NCBI GenBank assembly: GCA_963681505.1
Contig: OY811975.1
Span: 8,918,635-8,982,634, forward strand
Length of the DNA: 64,000 bases
Source of the DNA: Eunapius fragilis
Lineage: Eukaryota; Porifera; Demospongiae; Spongillida; Spongillidae
Direction: 5' to 3'
A program made the translations under genes and the position numbers. The notes below the pieces were generated by a model. The model did not search any database. It worked only from the letters and a program-made list of their open reading frames with translations, and was not told the origin of the DNA. This document shows positions 48,218 through 60,144 of the stretch, one piece after another. How positions within the stretch are numbered: the first letter of the stretch is position 1; each line of letters begins with the position of its first letter.

Positions 48218-49254
48218 CAGTCCGTATCAGAGTTGCTTGAGGAATGAGCAAGTTCTGGTGAGTGGTAAGCAATCTCATGGCTTGTCCCTCCAACTCCACG
48301 AGACACTCTTGCTATTTCAGTGCTCAGCAGCCCGTTCTTTTCATGGACTTCACTTGATTCAACCGTGCCCAAAGAGCTCGAGGTCTCTGGTAGCAGTAGT
48401 GGTACTATTGGTACTGAAGCACAGAGTTTTTTTTTATTGACTCAACATCTTAGATCAACCTCCCCCAGCAGCAATGGCGTAATTTACTCGCAACCTGAGT
48501 AGAAATTTTGTAGCATGCATACGTGTACGTGTACGTGGTGAAATTGAGTTACTAGAGTGAGTAAGAGCCAACCACCTCTTGTTCCTTTTCTCAGCATCGT
48601 CCTTGGTAAGGACAGTATTTCTCCGCGAAGTATAGTAGTCCTATCGTTAAATATGGGTGGAAGGGAGGTAGTGGATCACTAAATGAAAAACTAAACAGAT
48701 TGGCATGTCCCACCTTCAATCTCTTTTTGATAAGTTGATCTCGTGGCACCGGTAGCTTATTAAACTTAAGATTGGGTGCAACAGACGATACATCCTGTGC
48801 TTGTAACTCTTCTCCTACCAGTAGATCACTCCACATCTTCTCCTTCAGTGGCAGTTGCTCTGCGTACTGGTGCATGACATCCTGGAGAGTTGCCTATGTA
48901 GATATATTGGCATCGAAATGCGCAAATTAAAAGTACCACTTACTGAATCAACACATAACATACCAGTGGAATAATTGCCTTTGCGCGTGCACCTTCACCT
49001 TTTGATGCACTTTCGCTACATTCTAGCAAAACGTCAATTTAATTATGCATGTATTTCTGTGTATACATCCTTACAATCTTCCTTTGGGTTCAAAGATGTC
49101 TGCTCTAATCGCTCTTCCAATGCGTCAATACGCTCCAAAACGTTCTCTAATTCGATGATGCATTCTTCCATTTGCCTTACATTTGTACGAAGGAATGCAA
49201 TCTCGGATGTTTGCCCACCACTTTGCTTTTGCTTTTGAGAAGCCATCATGAATG
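48218..49254 (-). CDS. Small coiled-coil protein, three-exon model
   Basis: Exon 1 starts with an ATG at about 49244 and runs to a GTAAGG donor near 49074. It reads MASQKQKQSGGQTSEIAFLR and then MEECIIELENVLERIDALEE, a heptad-rich helix. Exon 2 lies between a CTACATAG acceptor (about 48893) and a GTGGGA donor (about 48707) and contains LQDVMHQYAEQLPLKEKMWS and KFNKLPVPRDQLIKKRLK. A last exon probably starts after GCTTCAG near 48419 and ends in a Ser-rich tail (LAHSSSNSDTD, stop near 48230). Length would be about 190 residues. The family is not recognised; length and coiled coil would suit a small subunit of a cytoskeletal or chromatin complex, but that is speculation. Exon 3 is the least certain. 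Confidence 0.5.
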
Positions 49255-50690
49255 AATGTACATGTGCTAACACGTGAAAATTGGTGTGCACAAAATAAGA
49301 GCACATAGCATTTGTTTATTAATTTATGCATATGTATCCATGTCTAACCTCAGCGACGGTGAAAGAGCAGCTCCATTAACAATGCAGTGCTATATGTCTG
49401 TGGTTGTGCAAATTGCAAGGGGACATTACTCTTCGAAGGCACCGCTCAATTTTCGGGGTCCACGCACAAGCAGGTTTACGCTTTGAAGGCCTTGGAGTAT
49501 CTTTTAACACAAGAAAAGCTTCAGTTGCCGGTGGGTTTTATGTGTGGCCCGTGGGTTTTGTTTGCGGCAGCTGTATATGTACATGTAAACCTTGTAAACA
49601 TTTAGGAGGCGTGAAATGCCATTCATGATCATGTATGCTATTCAGAAGTAATCAGTGCCAGTTAATGTTGCTTAAGGGTCTTGGCAATGAATAATGATAA
49701 TGTTTGTTGCTAAGTGGGTTACTAACACCCCAAATCTCATGTAATGAATTTGTTGACACATTCATGTTGCTGTGGTCAAAGTTTTGATAGCTGAAGTTTG
49801 GGGTCTTAGCAACAACTAGAAACAGCCTCCACAAAAATGGCTGCCATACACTAACAGTTTGTGGTTATCAAAATCAAAATTTTTATTTTACATAAATGTT
49901 GAACATAATGTAGCACATAGTAACATATGCAATATCAACCACCTTCTTCACACAGTAATTACGAAATATGTTATAAACGTTTAACCCATTCATCTCTTGT
50001 CAAAATGCTTGATACAGTAAAATTGTACTTATCAGGCCCTTCGATTTGGTGCATGCCATGCATGGACTTATTTTCATAGTGGGCATCAAGATAAGACACT
50101 GCAAAGTTCTGATTATATGTAAACTAATTAATTATTCAACATCGAATATCTTGTAAACCATTAAGGGTGAAAAAATAATTACATCGTTAAATGATCTCTT
50201 ATATAAAGACCAATTAACATAAATGTTTTGAACATAATCTAAATGATGGTGTCCATCTGCTTGTTGAAATGGTATACAATGACCCTCAATTTAATTAGTA
50301 GGCCTAGCTCTACACCGCTTACTAAACGTCGAACCTAAAACTATGGGGAAATAACCGCTAACTGGTGCCTATACCTCTTTTTCGTTCACCGATGCTGATT
50401 GCTTCGCATTGATCATGACTGTGTACCTTGCAATACCTTGTATCATCAACGCGCAGCCTAGCTAGCTTCCTCTCATTAGCTTGATTCAATTCTGTCATTA
50501 GGAAGAGAGCAGCTACAAGCACGAATTTGTACCTCTGGACATTCTTCTTTTACCCACTTGTCATCCCTTTGTTTATTTTACCGCGCACGCGTTTATACTT
50601 TTGTTGTCGTATAATTAGAATTAGAATAGTTAACCACATTAATCATTGGACATACAGTAGATGTTGTAGGCATACAGGTCATTGTTCCAA
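49255..50690. other. Intergenic, nothing recognised
   Basis: No gene, RNA or repeat can be supported. Open frames of 60-87 codons are random-looking. Confidence 0.45.
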
Positions 50691-50698
50691 TCATGTTT

Positions 50699-52012
50699 TT
50701 AAAATAAAAGCTGTCCATTGGACTGTTCTTTCAGGGTGCAGGAGCTGCTGCACTGATGACAAATGGAAACAGCGCATACAAGGGTAGAAGGTGGTTCAAG
50801 TAGAAGCTGTTTGGTCAGTGTCAAAAGAGGACAGTCTATATCGTTCAATATTTCTTCCCCAAATGAGCCCACCATTTCTTCAAACAGTGGAATAAGGCAA
50901 TACTTAACACCACACCTTACCATAAGACAGAAAAACTTGATGCAGTTAGTCACTCTGTTGATGACATTTTTTCTCTCAATGTCACATTTGTACAAATACC
51001 CTACTGCATCCATGCTGATTTCAGCTTCATACTGTTGCAGCTGATAATCCCCCCCCCCCCCCCCCCCCCCCCCCCTTAGTACAATGTAGGCAGCCTAGTG
51101 CACAGCTCTGCTCACACTTACAACATATGAACACATCAGACAGCTTTTGGAGCTTCCGTGATGCCTTCAGGAGATGGCCATTGTATACTATATCAATGCA
51201 TGGTATTCATACCTCAAAGTTTCCAAATTTGTGTGTGAGTCTTGGGTGTGTACCCATTCATGAACTGCAGCACTTCAGTAGTTTTAAACTGTTCGCGGAT
51301 AGCAGGACTACAGCTATGTAAGTCAGTTAAAATCAAAGTTTCGTATACTTATTACCAGTACATAGTTACCAACCCTTCCGTTATTTTGTCATAGCGACCT
51401 CCTGAGACAAAATAGGTTAGGTGCTCACTAACACTGAATGCAACAGCTATATCGCAGCTGAAATTGTGGAAATTAGAATGTCCATTTCGGTTGCAAACGA
51501 GGGAATTAAATGCCTTGCACTGACATGTATCAGTATTTGTGCAACTGATGAAAATGTCAATTTGTGTACCTTTCAGTGTTGTACGCAGATGTAGGGTCAA
51601 ATTCGCGTAATGCTGCCAGAAGGTGTAACACAAGATGGACCTTCCTTTTTTTTCAGCATACTCTTTGATGGCTTGAACAAATGCATCACAGATACCCTGG
51701 TAGACATCAAGCATAGATGTCCAAAGTGTCCCACAACAAGCAATTCTAAAAACTGAATTAGGGAAAGATAAGGAGCGTAGATATGCACCTTTAACATTGC
51801 TATCCACACTTCCTTTTCTCCAGCACTCAAGTATGGTTCCAGAGTAAACAAGGCCATTTGTGCAAATGCTTTGATGTCACAACCAACCAACCAAAGAGCC
51901 ACTGTAATTGCATATCCACTTTGGCTTTGGTATCACCTCAAAACCCGAGCAATCAAAAGTATTCATGAAGGCCTGCATCTGCTCCTTCTCCTTCTTGGTC
52001 AGTCTCGACATG
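50699..52012 (-). pseudogene. Decayed unidentified coding region
   Basis: Minus-strand pieces: a start MSRLTKKEKEQMQAFMNTFD (52010 downward) with a frame change near 51905; then MALFTLEPYLSAGEKEVW; then, after another frame change near 51790, a segment with YLRSLSFPNSVFRI, ILCYTFWQHYANLTLHLR, and FVSGGRYDKITEGLVTMYW ending at 51352. A further segment at 51013-50699 reads AVGYLYKCDIERKNVINRV and IPLFEEMVGSFGEEIL. They have protein-like composition but no family I recognise. A poly-C run (51049-51075) lies between them. They could be exons of one gene, but the frame breaks without splice sites favour a pseudogene. Confidence 0.4.
51049..51075. repeat. Poly(C) tract, 27 bp
   Basis: An uninterrupted C run between decayed coding pieces. 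Confidence 0.9.
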
Positions 52013-52242
52013 ATGTCATGAAGAAAATATTAAAGTGGACCTAGAGGTATGCAGTGCCTATATAAAGATTTAGACATAAGTAATCACAGCTAGTAAGTCA
52101 TTTACATGTACCGATATGGATCCAATGTCAGCTTGAGGATTGGTGGGGTAATGTCACACAATCCAGATAAAGTTTTCAATTCTGCTTTTGCACTTCCATT
52201 ATCAGAAGAAATCTTAACAAACTCTATCATACTGCTAGCTGT

Positions 52243-52339
52243 GTATTACCTATACTGATACAGTATGTTAAGTTACACCTTACGCCATTTAGGTTGATAC
52301 AAGGTGTAACTTAACATACTGTATCAGTATAGGTAATAC
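52243..52339. repeat. Perfect 39-bp inverted repeat with 19-base loop
   Basis: Arms 52243-52281 and 52301-52339 are exact complements, starting GTATTACCTATACTGATACA. Outside, AGCTGTGT and ACACAGCT extend the symmetry with a small gap. It would form a stable hairpin; probably a tiny MITE or a recent foldback event. Confidence 0.92.
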
Positions 52340-52584
52340 TCTACACAGCTTAGATGGGCTGCCAGTCATGTGGACAACGATTTGAGATGTCCTGTGATTG
52401 TCACACATGATTGACAGTACTAGTACATCACATTCCTGAGTCTTTTCAAATCCATACAACAGACGATGTGGATTTCATAATACATCCACATAAATTGTTA
52501 CACCCACTTATTGATCTGCCCCCACCACACATCCACACACACCCACACCCACATGCACTATATATGGCCCTCTCCAACAGGCAT

Positions 52585-52800
52585 GAAGCTTCTTAGGGGT
52601 GCAGCCGGACAATACAACCACACCCTATCTCCCTTCTATATCTCATGATCATACAGCTGCTTGATTCTCCTTTGTTCCATGCCCGATGTATTGGTAGTGT
52701 TATGGAGGTTTCCCCAACATAATGTCAGTGGGTAGTTGCCCTTCACACCAGAACATGAGAGAGAAGATACTGGCCTTTGTGAGCATGGTATGCCTTCATG
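52585..52800 (-). pseudogene. Gypsy integrase C-terminal fragment
   Basis: The minus strand encodes LMFWCEGQLPTDIMLGKPP (52755-52698) and, after a frame change, RRIKQLYDHE, a stop, then KGDRVWLYCPAAPLR (about 52683-52585). These match the end of the integrase core and the C-terminal beta module of Gypsy pol. The remainder of the element is absent here. Confidence 0.7.
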
Positions 52801-53725
52801 AGGAATGACAGTTAGAGGCCCCTGCTTTCAGCAAGGGTAGAAAGATCAGAATTACTATGTATCATTCAATAGACGTTTCAACTCTTCTGTCTGAGACAAC
52901 ACACCCCATGCGAGTACTTCGAATTCACCTTCCTCCTTGCGCAGTACCTCACCATCTTCGTATGCGCACCGCCATTGCTGGAGAGAAGACTCCTCAGGCC
53001 CATAGGCAAGGGGTGGCTTGGGGGCTTTGACCCCTCCCCCCTCCCTCCCCCCACCTCCCCCCCCCCAGTTTTTTTGGCATTCCCCTTTTAATCGTATGTA
53101 CAAGGGTTGTAGTAGTACTGACTGAAAAAATCATTAATTCCCTGTAAAATTATGCGCCGGTTTCGGGAGCTTACAGCGCTCCCCCATATCCCCTAGCTGT
53201 TGCAAGAGGGGGCTCCAGCACCCGCCCCTCCATTTAGCCCCTCCAGTTATTCAGCCTTGTCTGCGCGCCTGATCATCAAACTAGCAAATGGCTTACGACG
53301 TACGATAAGCCATTTGCTCTTCCTTGAGTCCTAACTGAAAACGTAATACTTGTTCCTCTGGACCCTCCCTCCGCTTTGGAACAAATATGCCAAGCATCAC
53401 TGAATCATATATGTGATCAGTACAAATTTGTACAATATATGTACGCCGAGAATAGGTACCAATCAAACGCGGAGCGGCCACATATATTTACAGAACCATA
53501 TCTGCGACACATGTAAGCTCATATTTGCATGATACGTAAAAAATAATTTGCATTTTTGATACAAATTTCCATTGGGTGTGTATGTGTACAGCAACACTTA
53601 TATACATGCACAGGCCAGCCTTTTGAGGAGGCCGCCGACATACATGATAGAGCCGCATAGACCCGCGTACAATAAACAATATATGCATAATGCATTCGCG
53701 CATCGGTCGTAAGGTCCCACAGGGA
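52801..53725. other. Intergenic, nothing firm
   Basis: A minus-strand frame (53020-52857, with WRCAYEDGEVLRKEEGEFEV) looks protein-like but could not be placed. C-rich tracts lie at 53030-53068. A GC-rich block at 53155-53255 resembles MITE ends seen elsewhere. Confidence 0.35.
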
Positions 53726-53856
53726 AATCACTGTATGATCTACCACATAAATCATACGCTCGTGTGTGATTTTTGTGTGATTTTCCGAAAATCACACAAA
53801 AATCACACGAAGCGTATGATTTCGTATGATTTATGTGGTAGATCACACAGTGATTT
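53726..53856. mobile_element. 131-bp palindromic element
   Basis: Left half (AAATCACTGTATGATCTACC onward) and right half (ending GATCACACAGTGATTT) are inverted copies over almost the full length. They meet at TTTTCCGAAAA, and the right half has an extra TTCGTATGAT unit. No coding capacity; a hairpin MITE is the simplest reading. Confidence 0.8.
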
Positions 53857-54096
53857 CTAAATGATTCCACGCATTTTTTCCCTGTGTCCCCAGTCCATCA
53901 CAAGGCGACAATACACTAGGCAACAGTGTTGCGTGCAACTCAATGAATCCAGTTATATTATGAGTAAAACATTAGCCTACTGATATTTTAGTAGAATTTT
54001 GCACAAAAAAAAATTCACGGTGTTGCGTGCAACATGTTGCATAGTGTATGGTCGCCTTTATATTACACACTATATGTACATATACATGTACCTTTC

Positions 54097-54356
54097 CATA
54101 GGCGGCCCCAGCGCTTACCGAAGGGAGGGGCCAACCCCACAAAGGGCGCCAAAGGGGGAGGCATTATCGATTTTCCAATCGTAGTCATTTGTTAATCGCT
54201 ATTTGTACGCTCAGATTAGTGTTAGTAGCTATTTTACACATAGTTACATGTAGTAATCATATTGCAACGCTACAGTAAAAATTATTTGTAGGGGTTGGGG
54301 GGGGGCGCCATAATCAGGGGAGGGGGGAATGCCATGGCCCCCTGGGGCCGCCTATG
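54097..54356. mobile_element. 260-bp MITE with 15-bp TIRs
   Basis: Termini CATAGGCGGCCCCAG (54097-54111) and its exact complement (54342-54356). The inside also shows GGGCGCCA-type sequence near both ends. Non-coding, AT-rich centre. A target duplication is not clear. Confidence 0.8.
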
Positions 54357-54628
54357 CTTTCTATGCCAAATAAGGTCTAACAGTTATGATCTGAAGGAAC
54401 AACTTCTGTTCATAGCCACACATCACATAGTAACTGTCTATGCCAGATAAGATCTAGCAGTATTCGCCGTACTCATTTTTGACCAACTTTTTAGTACCTT
54501 CTCTCGCTGTTAAATAATAATAATAATATGGCTACAAACCAATACAAATCTATTAATACCTTCAGTTTCCTTTCCTAACGGCCATTTTTTTTTTCAGCTT
54601 GAAAAAAGTGGGCTGGGAGGGTAAAATA

Positions 54629-54701
54629 TGGAGAATCCGGGCATTGATCCCGGTACCTCTCGCATGCTAAGCGAGCGCTCTACCACTTGAGCTAATTCCC
54701 C
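54629..54701 (-). tRNA. tRNA-Ala(AGC), copy 1
   Basis: A 73-nt gene with intact cloverleaf. Acceptor GGGGAAT pairs with ATTCTCC, with discriminator A. The D-arm contains TAGCTCAAGTGGTAGAGCGC, the usual A box. The anticodon stem is CTCGC/GCGAG with loop TTAGCAT and anticodon AGC. The T stem is CCGGG/CCCGG with loop ATCAATG, as usual for eukaryotic tRNA-Ala. CCA is not encoded. T-runs follow on the minus strand (TATTTTACC, then a six-T run), suitable as Pol III terminator. Confidence 0.97.
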
Positions 54702-55397
54702 ATCTCGTATTCTTGTATAATATCTGTTGTCAAATCTAGGGGGACTCCGTATAACATTGTATTATCTAGGGATTATTTAAATGTTAAAAAACCCTCCGTA
54801 CATTCAGACTAACCCGCCACGTTCATGGCATAACTACACGTACAAATAGAAAAAAGTGATCATTTCCTTGTACAGTATTTACAATGGCGATTGGCGACTT
54901 GCTGTTTTTGAGCGAGTTCACATTCAAAGGTCATTGGTTGTCAACAGCGTTGCTAAGGGCATGGCAATAATTCTGGAAACGAACCTAATCTCCACAAAAC
55001 ATTGGAAGGCAAACACCAGTGCCAAGTGTTGTATGAAAACATTTAATTCACACCTGCATTGTGTTCGGTAACAATTGTTCCCGGTGAGAGTTATAATTTT
55101 ATAATTTTCCATTATTGAAGCTCTCGGTTTGCGGCAACGATCCCATTATTCTTCTGCTGTAAATTACACCTGGTTTTCATCACTTTGCTTGTATTTCACT
55201 TAATGAGTATAATGACATCATATGCATGCACTAAGATTCAGCCGCATGCAACACACTCATTACTCCTTTTATTCTTTATTTTTAATTTTTTAAAAATTTT
55301 AAAAAACTATATAGGCTCCAATCCCCGTGTACCATATGGTTACATGTATTATTTCGTATACTGGGAGAAAAAAAAAGTGGGATGGGAGGGTAAAATA

Positions 55398-55470
55398 TGG
55401 AGAATCCGGGCATTGATCCCGGTACCTCTCGCATGCTAAGCGAGCGCTCTACCACTTGAGCTAATTCCCC
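55398..55470 (-). tRNA. tRNA-Ala(AGC), copy 2
   Basis: Identical in sequence to copy 1 by eye, same strand, 769 bp away, within the duplicated block. Downstream T-runs are also conserved (TATTTTACC and a longer T tract). Confidence 0.97.
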
Positions 55471-55767
55471 ATCTCGTATTCGGGACTCCGTATAACATTG
55501 TATTATCTAGGGATTATTTAAATGTTAAAAAACCCTCCGTTACAAAGGCCGCTCTGTTATAGCGGAGGCGGGTATAAGTTTCCGGACAAATTATTGGATC
55601 TTGTTCGTAAGGAAATAGGCTCGTAAATAAAAGCTTGGTCATTTGCTGATAACTTCAGTCATGCATGTCGGATTTGATAAACTAACATTGCACTATTACT
55701 TATTTATTCGTTAATACTAGTTTCATAGCAATATTTGGACCTTGTACGTGTTCGTGCGTACGTTCGT

Positions 55768-55813
55768 ATGTGTGTGTGTGTGTGTGTGTGTTAGTGTAAC
55801 GTGTTTGTGTTAC

Positions 55814-55848
<35 letters not shown>
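55768..55848. repeat. (TG)n microsatellites
   Basis: Two TG runs (55768-55790 and about 55817-55848) separated by TAGTGTAACGTGTTTGTG. Confidence 0.95.
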
Positions 55849-55849
<1 letters not shown>

Positions 55850-56729
55850 ATGTGTGCATATTTGTTCGTGCTTTTTACTACAGTCGACGCACATCACAGC
55901 GCCTTACTAACCTGTCTTTTAAAATGTAGTATCATGGCACAAGTAGTAGATTGCTAACATTCATTACATTCAGACCAGTTGCAAATCAACTCATGCAGTC
56001 CACCCATCGATCTAATTTACAATTGACATGTAATATTACTAATTAACATCTTTTTAACACCCGTTCCATGAGAAACGGGTACTTTTGTAGCCCATTGTTT
56101 GGAATTTTCAAAAACTAAAATGTGTCAGAGATGAAACTTGAATCATTTTGTTCGTTGCTATATGTTTATAAATCAATTGGATGAAAGTATGCATCTTTTT
56201 CTCTCACTACAAGTTTAGGGTTGAAGACCTGCATTCTTTTGAAGTTAATTGGTCATAAGGATTACCCAAAAAACGGCGCTTTTTTTGATGCATCATTGCC
56301 AGAAATAGAAAGCATTTTATTTGATGCTTGTATGTAGCCTTACACTTTAACATAGTTTTTGTCCCAAAGCCAGGCTTCTAAGACTGGTGGTTTGCATTTG
56401 GTGCAGTACCGCGTCCTGCTGATTTATTATACATTATATCGCGCATGCGCACTAACGGCTTCATTATGTGTCACCGGACCAGTATTGTGCAGAACGACCG
56501 AGATCAAAGAGAGCTGCTGAGCTCCCATACTTGTCCGACTAAAAAGGTTCCTTTCGTGCTAAGACTGCTTTCTGTCTTTGTTTTTGTGAGTGCTATTTAG
56601 TACTTATTCCTGAAGGCATTCCCTAATTTTACTACAATCATTCTTAGCATACATTATTATCCGAAGCATTGATAATGTATGATGCAACAAAACTGTCTGC
56701 TATTGTGCTTTGTATCTAGTTAAAGAAAG

Positions 56730-58628
56730 ACTTTATAAAGCAGATACTTGATATTCTGACTTGTATTCACTTCATCAAATCTCTCTTTTATCCAGGCTGA
56801 CTTCTTTATGATGTGTTTCACTCTGAACTCCATCCTCTGATTTTTGTGTTCAGAAAGGTACTTGCGTTGGATATACCACTCCAATTTGGCCAACAACAGG
56901 GACTTCTGATATAGCCATCTTTGAATATTGAGCAAGAAGTCTGGCTTGCACATCCTCTGCGGACATCTTATGGTGGCTTTTAATTGTGCTTTCCTCTACA
57001 GACTAGCTGTCTTAAACCTTCCTTTCAGCATTGTGCTACGAATTCTACAACTCTTCTGCTCAGATGAGGATGCTGATTCAATTGACAATATGCCCAAACT
57101 CACCCTCAAATGAAACATACGCAACACTTCCACTGTCAGTTCTTACAGTTGTAATAATGGCTGCTTCACTGTGAAGTTTAGAGTTGCTAGGATTTTTAAC
57201 CACCCCTTTCTTATGTACAGTGCTCCATAGCCACCCCCTTATGTGCAGTGATCCCATAACCACTCCCCTTATGTACAGTGCTCCCATAACCACCCCCTTA
57301 TGTACAGTGATCCCATAACCACCCCCTTATGTACAGTGCTCCCATAACCACCCCCTTAAGTATAGTGCTCCCATAACCACCCCCTTAAGTATAGTGCTCC
57401 CATAACCACCCCTTATGTACAGTGCTCCCATAACCACCTCTTATGTATAGTGCTTCCATAACCACCCCCCTTAAGTATAGTGCTCCCATAACCACCCCCT
57501 TATGTAGAGTGCTCCCATAACCACCCCTTATGTATAGTGCTCCCATAACCACCCCCTTAGTATAGTGCTCCCATAACCACTCCTTATGTACAGTGCTTCC
57601 ATAACCACCCCTTATGTACAGTGCTCCCATAACCACCCCTTATGTAGAGTGCTCCCATAACCACCCCTTATGTATAGTGCTCCCAATATGCATACTGGCA
57701 TTGCTTTGTCTTCTAGAGCCTCTGCATTTGCGTTTCTCAATAAACACTCATAACATGATGATGGCAGAACTCACATTATTTTGCGCTAACTAATAACTGT
57801 TGGTTGTATTTCAAGACCTCTATGAATGTAAACTGCATCTACCCTACTTTGAAATAGCAAGGATCTTATATTGCCAGCTAGGGAAACAGGTTCGACACAT
57901 CTTCCCACATCAATTGCTGCAAATATAGGAGCAGGATAGTCCATTGATGTGTGCAAGGAAACAACAGGCAGGGATGGATGTTTTTGGGCCCACATTTGTT
58001 TGCTGACAATATATATGCTTTTTCTGTTCATACCATTGGGGTCTTCATTGCAATAGGAGAGGATGTCTAATTCATTGTATTCACAAGTACCAGCAAGTGT
58101 AATTCTGGAAACTTCTTTCAGTGCATATGGCTGTTGCTGACAAATCCTAAGGATGGTAGCAACAATTGTATAATAAGTCTTGGACACCCTTATACAAACT
58201 TGCTGAATATTGCAAAATACTTTTTTATCAATGTCTTTCCTCCGTTCATGTCCGGCTTCACAAGGATGGAATATCAGCACAAGTCTCCTCAAAACCGCTG
58301 AGTTTTTAACGTTCAAAATGTTCGATTTGGAAGAAATCTGATGAGTTGGCTTAACTGAAAGCTATTCTTCGAGTACCATCGCATAAATATGTGGTATGTA
58401 GATCGAGAAGCTCGATACATGTATGTCATTGCGGCGTTATAAGGCCATCTCACTATTCTTCCGTTGACGACTTAAAAGCTTAAGAAACCCACAGCAAGCA
58501 CTGCAGATACCAGTATTGCATCTTCCACGTGCAGCCTTTTTACAAGAACAACGCTGTAAACTTCCGCCATATCGGACCCACCCCCAAAACGACAACCGCA
58601 AAGGCAAAATGACAAAGCTCATCTGCAA
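56730..58628 (-). CDS. Unidentified coding segments inside the TIR element
   Basis: Three minus-strand segments. 58628-58440 contains a Cys-rich motif, CSCKKAARGRCNTGICSACC, a possible zinc-binding module. 58316-57789 (about 170 residues) contains RRLVLIFHPCEAGHERRKDI, IQQVCIRVSKTYYTIVATIL and a tail with SLAGNIRSLLFQSRVDAVYI. 56950-56730 is basic (LNIQRWLYQKSLLLAKLEWY, RVKHIIKKSAWIKERF). No transposase catalytic signature is evident. The minisatellite at 57200-57690 separates the last two. They may be exons of one element-encoded gene or captured host sequence. Confidence 0.35.
57200..57690. repeat. Minisatellite, about 28-29-bp unit
   Basis: About 17 units of CCATAACCACCCCCTTATGT plus ACAGTGCTC, with AAGTATAG and GTATAG variants. 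Open frames across it are artefacts. Confidence 0.92.
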
Positions 58629-59013
58629 CTAAAAGCTGCTATATCTTGATTTTGACATATTATTTTGATTGCGTTTCTTGACTAAAATGATTGCGCAGTA
58701 GTAAGAATTACATTCAGATTAAAAATTGGTTTGAAAACTGCCTAGAAAAAATCTGTACTTTCAGCCTGAAACTACCGCGAAATGATGGAGTCAGTTGGGC
58801 GTGCCCGAAGACAGAATATCCAAATGTTTAAAAAAATTTCAGAGTACATCACAGCAATGATTGGACTATCAAAATATGCAACTGTTTTTGATTTTTGTTT
58901 AGTGCCGATTAGTTTTCATTTTGGCTATTTTCAACAAACTAGTACCCGTTTCTCATGGAACGGGTGTTAAAAAATGTAGTATCATGGTAAAAGTAAATTG
59001 CTAACATTCATTC

Positions 59014-60144
59014 ACCCAAATATCTAATTTTCTGTTACTTAATTAGTGCGAATTCCCAAATTGTGAATAACAAGTACCGCGTACCCCAAAGATCCGGCCA
59101 ACACCTCGTGTACTAACAGCTATAACCGCAAGGTTCCGCCCCCTTCCAGACGTCAAGAACCGCGGAGCTACTGAAGTGGTAAGAAGGCTCCTAGTGGTCG
59201 TGCATGCAAGGTGATAATAACGGGCATGCATGGATGGACCCGCGCAGGTTCATAAATATCTTACTACACCAAATGTAACATAAAAACGCGTCGCATCAAT
59301 TCTTGATTCCCAACTTAGAATGCCAGTGTTGTAAATTGAGAATCGAGTATTGATTATTTTTGCGTGTGTGCCTGGATTTATGTTTGCCAACAATTTATAT
59401 AATTTTATTGATGGAGGTAGCTATCCCATGTACAAGTACTGTGTTGTGTAATCGAATGAGAAGAACTACTAGCTATCTGAGGCATGCTATTTGATAATCC
59501 CACCAACGTCAACAAGGTGAATCAATTGGCGTCGAGTCAGGAGGTTGGTCGTAGTTATATGGTTTGCTGCTGTATACAAACTATTAGCCCGCCGGTCGGC
59601 TTCGCGCCATAAAGTGGGACAACGGGCAAGACAGCGCTATAAATCTGACTTTTTTGTGTAGTACCCATAATACGCAAAGATGCAATTCACGTGCATTTTT
59701 TTGTATTGCTGGGATAGAAGTGGGTGGAAGAGAAGGTGGAGGAGGTGGGGTAGGAGTGGAGGAGTGTGGGGTAGGAGTGGAGGAGTGTGGGGTAGGAGTG
59801 GATTGGACTAGCGAGGAGTGTGTGAGGAGAAGTTTGAGAACGATAAGCGGAGTCGGTGATTTGAGGAAAGAAGTGACCCCATTATCAAAACTTCTATATA
59901 AAACTTTGAATTATAGTATACAGTATGGCATTTATCAAACGGATCACTTCACGGATCACTTCACAGGTGCTTAAAATGTTCATCAGTAAATACATTTTTA
60001 AAAATAGCTTGGGCAATTACAATTTAATGCAAACTGATTGGTTAATCTCAATGCATGATACAATAAACATATACACATCAGTTATAAAAGGGTTTCTCAT
60101 CTTTATGTACTGCAGTCCCATACACCTCAACCTACAGCCAATAC
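59014..60144. other. Intergenic / upstream region of the SOD-like gene
   Basis: Contains a purine-rich tandem (GGAGGAGTGTGGGGTAGGAGT, about 3 units, 59730-59800). No clear TATA box lies near the ATG at 60145. Nothing else was recognised. Confidence 0.45.

Larger units (their letters stand above)
54603..55545. repeat. Tandem duplication carrying a tRNA-Ala gene
   Basis: About 200 bp around the tRNA (from the AAGTGGG tract at 54606 to about 54803) recurs at 55374-55545. The second copy lacks about 29 bases after the tRNA 5' flank (ATCTCGTATTC). Flanking sequence is nearly identical, so the duplication is recent and not retroposed. Confidence 0.9.
56051..58973 (-). mobile_element. 2.9-kb element with 32-bp self-complementary TIRs
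   Basis: The left terminus (56051-56082) and right terminus (58942-58973) are exact inverted copies over 32 bp. Each contains ACCCGTT ... AACGGGT, so each end can itself fold into a hairpin. The host sequence TGTAGTATCATGG plus about 30 more bases occurs outside both ends in direct orientation (55925-55965 and 58975-59013), with divergence. Inside are minus-strand coding segments and a 29-bp minisatellite. The TIR does not match any family I can name. Confidence 0.65.
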
